Origin: JANTGF01 sp033791445
GTDB lineage: Bacteria > Bacteroidota > Bacteroidia > Bacteroidales > VadinHA17
NCBI GenBank assembly: GCA_033791445.1
Contig: JASJGS010000225.1
Span: 1 to 11,504, forward strand
Reading direction: 5' to 3'
DNA: 11,504 nucleotides
The position numbers and the translations under genes are program-made. Each line of letters starts with the position of its first letter. Positions within the stretch are counted from its first letter, which is position 1. Shown here piece by piece: positions 6,825 through 11,504 of the stretch. The notes under the pieces are model-generated. The model made no database searches, had not been told where the DNA came from, and saw nothing but the letters and a program-made list of their open reading frames with translations.

Positions 6825-6856
6825 AAAAACCGGGATGCACCTGAGTACATCCGGTT
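6825..6856 (-). terminator. Candidate internal terminator or attenuator between susD and the third lipoprotein gene
   Basis: On the minus strand, AACCGGATG (6848-6856) pairs with CATCCCGGTT (6828-6837) with one bulged base, and the loop can pair further (AC with GT around CTGA). The stem is followed by five T residues (A run 6825-6829 on the plus strand), then more AT-rich sequence. It begins 10 bases after the susD stop and lies 55 bases before the next start. It could lower expression of the third gene relative to susC and susD, or protect the 3' end of the susCD message. Confidence 0.45.
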
Positions 6857-6865
6857 ATGATAATT

Positions 6866-8389
6866 TTAGCTCGGAGGCGATGTTAAGCCATCTTTGCCTG
6901 TCCAGCTTCCGTCTGAAATATTCTGACCATCTGGAGGGCCGGATATGGTATACCACTCAGCACCAATAATCTCCAATTCAGCAGCAGGTACAGGAAAATG
7001 TAAAATTGTACCGCGTTGAAGATTATCTCTTCTTCTCATATCGAAAAATCCTGTGCCACCTTGAGTCAGCATAAGTTCTACCGCTCTTTCGTAAAAAACC
7101 AGTTCAAGGGCATCGCTCGCGCCAGCTGGAGCTACATCAGGTAAAAGACCTCTAACTTTTCTGGCACCAGAAACATCATTTAAAATCGCAGTTGCACCAG
7201 CAACATTTCCTGTCCGAGCCATGGCTTCAGCTTTCAGCATTTCATTTTCCCAGGCACGCATCTGAGGTGCAGGTCCCTGCCAGGTAACCAACCAGTCGTC
7301 GTAACGGGCATACCTGTAATTTGAGAAATGGTAGTAACCCCTAGTAGGATTAAATGCCTGAGTTTCAAGAAATTCAAAATCAGCAATACGGGCGTCATCT
7401 GGAGTAGCCGGTCCTGGATTATCTCCACTAATGGTATTCCAGCTTACATTGTCATCTGGCCAGCGTGAAGGATAATTTTCTTGCATCAGGTTTAAAATCC
7501 GGTGATCTACTCTTACCCAACCTGGGTAAACACCATAACCTTTATAGTTATCAATCCAGGTATTATCATCCATAACAGGTGCATATTCCCAATTGATTCC
7601 GGCATTTGCATAAGCCAAAACCTTTGTCCAATCTACCGCCTCATTATCTGCTTTGTTCCTTGCAGTATATGCCAGTATTCTGGCTGCAAAGCTACTGGCC
7701 AATTGCCTCAACTCATCACTTGTGAGATTGTATCCACGAATAAAACCATCAGGCAGTACAAAAGGAACTGTACCATCAATAGTTGAAATAGCTTTATCAA
7801 GATAACCAATGGCCGCTGCAGAAACCTGCTGGTATGGTACAAATTCCAGAGTAGAAAGGTCTGTTGTTTCATCAATGATATTGGCTTTATCAAAAACAAG
7901 GCCTAAATATCCATGAACCACTCCCTGCATGAAATAGCACCAGGCCGCAATCATATCCGTTTCAGCCTGAGTATTAATAATAGTTCCCTCTGCAATCATT
8001 CCTAATACATCGTTTACTGAATAATTTGATGCATAGGAGCTGTTCCAAAAATCTCTGTTTGCCTGTGCATTGGAGTAGGTTATGTTATTATTCCACCCTA
8101 CTCTGGGTTCAGAGGAAAGATCTCTCATGGCAACATTACCCCAGGAGCAGGTATTCTCGTCAGCCATAGTACACATAGCCAGAGCGGGTCCACTATATTC
8201 CTGAATAGCATTTGACCAGGTTCTCATAGCACCACCAGCCAGACCTACCAGGTCACCAGGTGTTGCTAACACACGTTCGGTATCGGGTTCGTTCAGGTTT
8301 TTTACATCCAGGCCTTCACAGCCAAATGATGCTATTGCAAGAGTGAACACCAAGAAATATTTAACAAAATTTGTTTTCATATTTTTCAT
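6866..8389 (-). CDS. SusD/RagB-family nutrient-binding outer-membrane lipoprotein
   Basis: This 507-aa lipoprotein is predicted to sit over the SusC barrel as a substrate-capturing lid. The signal peptide ends ASFGC, with lipidated C24, followed by EGLDVKNLNEPD; the acidic residues after the cysteine fit the surface-export signal, and LDVxNxNEPD is the usual SusD start. Helical, TPR-like regions run through the middle (for example residues 146-166 and 185-245). The C-terminal block, LVFYERAVELMLTQGG then GFFDMRRRDNLQRGT and FPVPAAELEI, is the standard RagB/SusD signature. It starts 19 bases after the susC stop, so the two are one operon. The start at 8389 is preferred over Met4 because the bases around it match those at the next gene's start. 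The ligand cannot be deduced from sequence. Confidence 0.93.
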   Translation of the reverse strand: MKNMKTNFVKYFLVFTLAIASFGCEGLDVKNLNEPDTERVLATPGDLVGLAGGAMRTWSNAIQEYSGPALAMCTMADENTCSWGNVAMRDLSSEPRVGWNNNITYSNAQANRDFWNSSYASNYSVNDVLGMIAEGTIINTQAETDMIAAWCYFMQGVVHGYLGLVFDKANIIDETTDLSTLEFVPYQQVSAAAIGYLDKAISTIDGTVPFVLPDGFIRGYNLTSDELRQLASSFAARILAYTARNKADNEAVDWTKVLAYANAGINWEYAPVMDDNTWIDNYKGYGVYPGWVRVDHRILNLMQENYPSRWPDDNVSWNTISGDNPGPATPDDARIADFEFLETQAFNPTRGYYHFSNYRYARYDDWLVTWQGPAPQMRAWENEMLKAEAMARTGNVAGATAILNDVSGARKVRGLLPDVAPAGASDALELVFYERAVELMLTQGGTGFFDMRRRDNLQRGTILHFPVPAAELEIIGAEWYTISGPPDGQNISDGSWTGKDGLTSPPS

Positions 8390-8400
8390 GTTTTTAAATT
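8384..8400 (-). promoter_or_regulatory. Translation start context of susD
   Basis: AATTTAAAAACATGAAA on the minus strand is identical over 17 bases to the start region of the following lipoprotein gene (6768-6784). The match places the ATG at 8387-8389 and so favours this start over the in-frame ATG three codons later. It lies within the 19-base susC-susD gap and has no Shine-Dalgarno sequence. Confidence 0.5.
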
Positions 8401-8408
8401 ACAAATAG

Positions 8409-11400
8409 TTAAAACTTAATTTCAACAGAACCTGAGAAGGTCCTGAAATTAGGATAACTGAAATCATCCCAGGCCTGGATGGTACTGTCACCAGAACCTT
8501 CAGTTGATCCTATTTCAGGATCATACCCCGAATAATTTGTCCAGGTAATCAGGTTCCTTCCAATAACACCCACACGCAAATACTTAAGGAACTTTTTATT
8601 CAGGTTTAATGTATAATACACTGAAAGTTCTCTCAGTTTAACATAGGTTCCATCTTCCGCAAAGTGAGAAGAAGGACTGGCTACGTTATAGATTGACTGG
8701 TAGTAATCATAGGTTTTCTTTTTATGATCAGGCACGCCAAACATATCCATTTCTGCGCCAATATTATCCCTGAACATCCATTGATTCGTTAAGTTATAGA
8801 TATCTCCTCCCTGTTTCCAGTCAACCAGGGCGTAGATTGTAAATCCACCAATAGTTAAATTATTCGCAAAGCCCAATCTAAAATCAGGGTTGGCATCACC
8901 AATTTGCTGGTTCAATGCATTGCCATCATCATCCGTCTGAACAATTACTTTTTCGTTCTGTGTACCCTCGGTACCTGCAGGTATAACGTAACCATCGCTA
9001 TTTATGGTATACATATCAATGGTTTCCTCTGATCCGGTTCTTTGTAACTGATCGGCCATATCATCCAAAGAGCGTAGAAATCTCTCACCAAATAGCGTTC
9101 CAAATACAAAGCCTTCGGCAATGTAATAAGCACCAGGCGAACCTGCATTTCCTCTTGCACCCATTGTAAATGGAGCCACATTCAGTTTCGTTACCGTCTG
9201 GCGAATTCTGTCAAATGTAACATTCACATTCCAGTTAACCAACCGTGAAGAAACGATCCGTGCACCCAATGTTGCTTCAAATACATCAGAAGATAAAGTA
9301 CCCATATTCTGCCACTGGTATGAAAATCCAGCACTGGCTGGCAGTGGAACCGGATAATGCTGATCTTCAGCATCGGTATGTGAATATACAAATTCGAAAT
9401 TAAACCTTTTCAGGAAATCAACATCCAAACCAACTTCCGTTTCAATGATCTTCGATGGCTTTATATCAGCGTTACCCAGGGTGTTTTTTGAAACATTACC
9501 CCCTGAAACATTATAGGTTTCGTATTGTGCATTCCAGGGTGGACGAATACCAGAAGTACCATGAGCTGCACGAATTTTTAATTCATCTATGCCTGGTATG
9601 TCAATATCTTCGGAAATTCTCCAGGCACCAGATACCCTGTAATAAGGATGCCATCTTTGATTGGCTCCAAACTGGGAAGCACCATCGTACCTATATAGTA
9701 CAGAAGCAATATACTTGGCTTTATAGTCTACATCAGCAATACCAAATATATTATAAGCTACTGTCTGTCCGGTATAGGAACCATTGAAGGCTTTATCCTG
9801 GTCAATAGCACCAAAATCAGGTACACCACGAACCTTAAAGTCAGATGAACCGGTATTAAATCCGCTCCATTCATCGTTCTCATAACGGAAACTAGCTTTA
9901 AACTTGGTTGTAAAATCACCCCACTGTTTATTCACATTGGCTGTAAATTGTGCAGCCTGAGATAGCTCTTCAGCAAAACTCTTACTCATATAACCCAAAG
10001 TACCCTGTGGATAGGATCCCCTTGTCAGGTAGCCATAAGGCTCGTAATAACTACCTGGGTTGTTTTGCTTTTCAAAACTATAGGTTCCATCCAGAATCAA
10101 CCAGCTTACTGGGGCGTACTTAAAACTGTAGGCACCCATAAACCTGTTTCGATAACTGTGATTATCAGTATTAGAAACTTTATACAGCGGATTATCTGTA
10201 GTACCAAACTGGTCAACCAATAAGTAATAAGGAGTACCATCTGCATTATTCATGTACAGATTCATATCTGGTGTCAAATGCAAAAGAGAAAAGAAATCCA
10301 GATTACTGTTATCCGTATCTGTCTGCAAATATAGATTGCTCAATGAAACAGAGAATTTGTCGGAAAAATTATGATCGACATTAAATCGGAAATTCTGACG
10401 CTTATACCCATCTACATTGTAAATAATACCCTGCTGATGTGAATTTTCATAGGAGATACTAAAGTTTGTATTTTCCATTCTACTGGCCACATTTGCATAT
10501 AAAGTATAATAGTTACCACCTGAGAAGAAATCCTGCAAGTGATCGGTATATCTACCAAAGGGATTGTCCATATAGTGATCATCATCACTAATCAAACCTC
10601 CACCGAGGATAATACCCAGACTGTCTGGATTGGTTTGACCTGGATCATCTCCATAAGAAGTAACACCCTCATATTTAGTATAACGGGTTTCACTTGCCCA
10701 GTCGTCTTTCAGTTTGTTTGGGTGATGCTTTGCCATCGGCATATCCTTTGCCAACTGTGACATTCCATATTCTCCACGAAGGGTTACCGTGGTTTGACCT
10801 TTTGCCAGGCCTTTACCACGTTTTGTGGCAATTACAATAACACCATTACCGGCTTTTGAACCAAAAAGCGCAGATGCAGCTGCACCTTTTACAACTTCCA
10901 TAGATTCAATATCGTCCACATTAATGTCGGCCAGTGTTCCTTCAATCTGAACACCATCAACAATAATCAGTGGATAGGAGCTACCACGAATGGCTGTAGC
11001 ACCTCTCAGCCTGATATTGGCGGCACTTCCAGGATTACCAGTGGCCTGTACCACGGTTACACCAGCCAGCTTACCCTGCAATGCACTTGCAGCAGAAGTA
11101 GCCGGAGCTTCTTTTAAGGCTTCTTCGCTTACTTTGGAAACCGATATAGATAATTTTTTACGCGGTGTACCAGAAGCTACACCGGAAACGATTACTTCAT
11201 CCAGATTGTACTCGTCTGGTTCCATAAGGACATCAATAACTGAACGGCCATCAATACTTAATAGCTGTGTTTTCAAGCCAATAAAACTGAATTCAAGCCT
11301 TGCAGCACTGGTTGGGGCTGATAGGACGTAATTTCCATCCACATCGGTTACTGTACCCATTGTAGTTCCCTGAACAACAATACTGGCACCCGGAACCGGC

Positions 11401-11504
11401 AGCCCATCCTCAGAACTGGTAATGGTACCAGTAATTTGCTGGGTTTGTGCTTGCACGACATAAAGGCCGAGAAACATTAGAATCGTAAATATAACTGAAA
11501 TTTT
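8409..11504 (-). CDS. SusC/RagA-family TonB-dependent outer-membrane transporter (5' end beyond the window)
   Basis: This is the barrel of the SusCD pair, importing the ligand captured by SusD with TonB energy. The frame stays open to the right edge: 9 codons before the first in-window ATG (11475-11477) read KISVIFTIL and continue into MFLGLYVVQAQ, a typical signal peptide, so the true start is outside and probably only a few codons away. 1031 residues are visible. Numbering from the first visible codon, there is a carboxypeptidase-regulatory-like domain (about 22-95, ITGTITSSEDGLPVPGASI), a TonB box DEVIVSG (102-108), then a SusC-type plug (about 115-232) with LQGKLAGVTV, ANIRLRGATAIRG, PLIIVDGVQIEG, DIESMEVVKGAAASALFG and NGVIVIATKRG. 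The barrel ends SGSVEIKF with the C-terminal Phe expected of outer-membrane barrels. The promoter lies beyond the window, as may any regulator. Confidence 0.94.
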   Translation of the reverse strand, partial: KISVIFTILMFLGLYVVQAQTQQITGTITSSEDGLPVPGASIVVQGTTMGTVTDVDGNYVLSAPTSAARLEFSFIGLKTQLLSIDGRSVIDVLMEPDEYNLDEVIVSGVASGTPRKKLSISVSKVSEEALKEAPATSAASALQGKLAGVTVVQATGNPGSAANIRLRGATAIRGSSYPLIIVDGVQIEGTLADINVDDIESMEVVKGAAASALFGSKAGNGVIVIATKRGKGLAKGQTTVTLRGEYGMSQLAKDMPMAKHHPNKLKDDWASETRYTKYEGVTSYGDDPGQTNPDSLGIILGGGLISDDDHYMDNPFGRYTDHLQDFFSGGNYYTLYANVASRMENTNFSISYENSHQQGIIYNVDGYKRQNFRFNVDHNFSDKFSVSLSNLYLQTDTDNSNLDFFSLLHLTPDMNLYMNNADGTPYYLLVDQFGTTDNPLYKVSNTDNHSYRNRFMGAYSFKYAPVSWLILDGTYSFEKQNNPGSYYEPYGYLTRGSYPQGTLGYMSKSFAEELSQAAQFTANVNKQWGDFTTKFKASFRYENDEWSGFNTGSSDFKVRGVPDFGAIDQDKAFNGSYTGQTVAYNIFGIADVDYKAKYIASVLYRYDGASQFGANQRWHPYYRVSGAWRISEDIDIPGIDELKIRAAHGTSGIRPPWNAQYETYNVSGGNVSKNTLGNADIKPSKIIETEVGLDVDFLKRFNFEFVYSHTDAEDQHYPVPLPASAGFSYQWQNMGTLSSDVFEATLGARIVSSRLVNWNVNVTFDRIRQTVTKLNVAPFTMGARGNAGSPGAYYIAEGFVFGTLFGERFLRSLDDMADQLQRTGSEETIDMYTINSDGYVIPAGTEGTQNEKVIVQTDDDGNALNQQIGDANPDFRLGFANNLTIGGFTIYALVDWKQGGDIYNLTNQWMFRDNIGAEMDMFGVPDHKKKTYDYYQSIYNVASPSSHFAEDGTYVKLRELSVYYTLNLNKKFLKYLRVGVIGRNLITWTNYSGYDPEIGSTEGSGDSTIQAWDDFSYPNFRTFSGSVEIKF

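Noticed and set aside
7502..7786. 94-codon plus-strand open frame inside susD
   Set aside because: It is fully antisense to a well-supported SusD gene and shows no signal peptide or family motif.
10990..11331. 113-codon open frame on the plus strand inside the SusC gene
   Set aside because: It is antisense to the conserved plug domain. Its Ala/Leu-rich product is the expected by-product of the sense codons.
11475..11477. ATG at 11475-11477 as the start of the SusC gene
   Set aside because: Starting there would cut the signal peptide. The frame remains open to the window edge and encodes the missing hydrophobic and Lys-containing part, so the gene is 5'-partial here.

Overview
The window looks like chromosomal DNA of a Bacteroidota species. 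The evidence is a SusC/SusD pair, N-terminal carboxypeptidase-regulatory-like domains on both TonB-dependent receptors, lipoproteins with acidic residues just after the lipid cysteine, AT-rich leaders without clear Shine-Dalgarno sequences, and TAnnTTTG-like promoter elements. The exact order or family cannot be fixed from the sequence. No tRNA, rRNA, CRISPR array, transposase or phage gene is visible.

Layout: (1) 1-193 holds no gene, but carries a short degenerate 7-bp tandem repeat. (2) 194-1099, minus strand, is cysD, the small subunit of sulfate adenylyltransferase; the partner cysN is not in the window. (3) 1100-1316 is a divergent promoter region with a long imperfect inverted repeat. 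(4) 1317-5644, plus strand, is a two-gene unit: a TonB-dependent receptor (non-SusC type) that overlaps by 4 bases (GTGA) a lipoprotein of SGNH/GDSL-hydrolase type. That lipoprotein appears to have lost its nucleophilic serine (GDGF instead of GDS[LF]) while keeping the GxND and DxxH blocks. (5) 5645-5951 lies between two convergent units and contains two copies of a composite hairpin repeat (REP-like) and a strong terminator. (6) 5952-11504, minus strand, is a SusCD-type operon transcribed in the order susC (its first few codons lie beyond the right edge), susD, then a third small surface lipoprotein with a PKD/Ig-like N-terminal half and an unrecognised C-terminal half.

How the genes work together: both units look like outer-membrane uptake machines, in which a TonB-energised barrel is paired with an exported lipoprotein. 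In the minus-strand operon the lipoprotein is a classical SusD lid. In the plus-strand unit an SGNH-fold lipoprotein occupies the same operon position. Its missing catalytic serine suggests it may bind a substrate rather than hydrolyse one; this is an inference. No glycosidase, sulfatase, peptidase or regulator gene is in the window, so neither substrate can be named. cysD, divergent from the first receptor, is an assimilation gene and need not be functionally linked to it.
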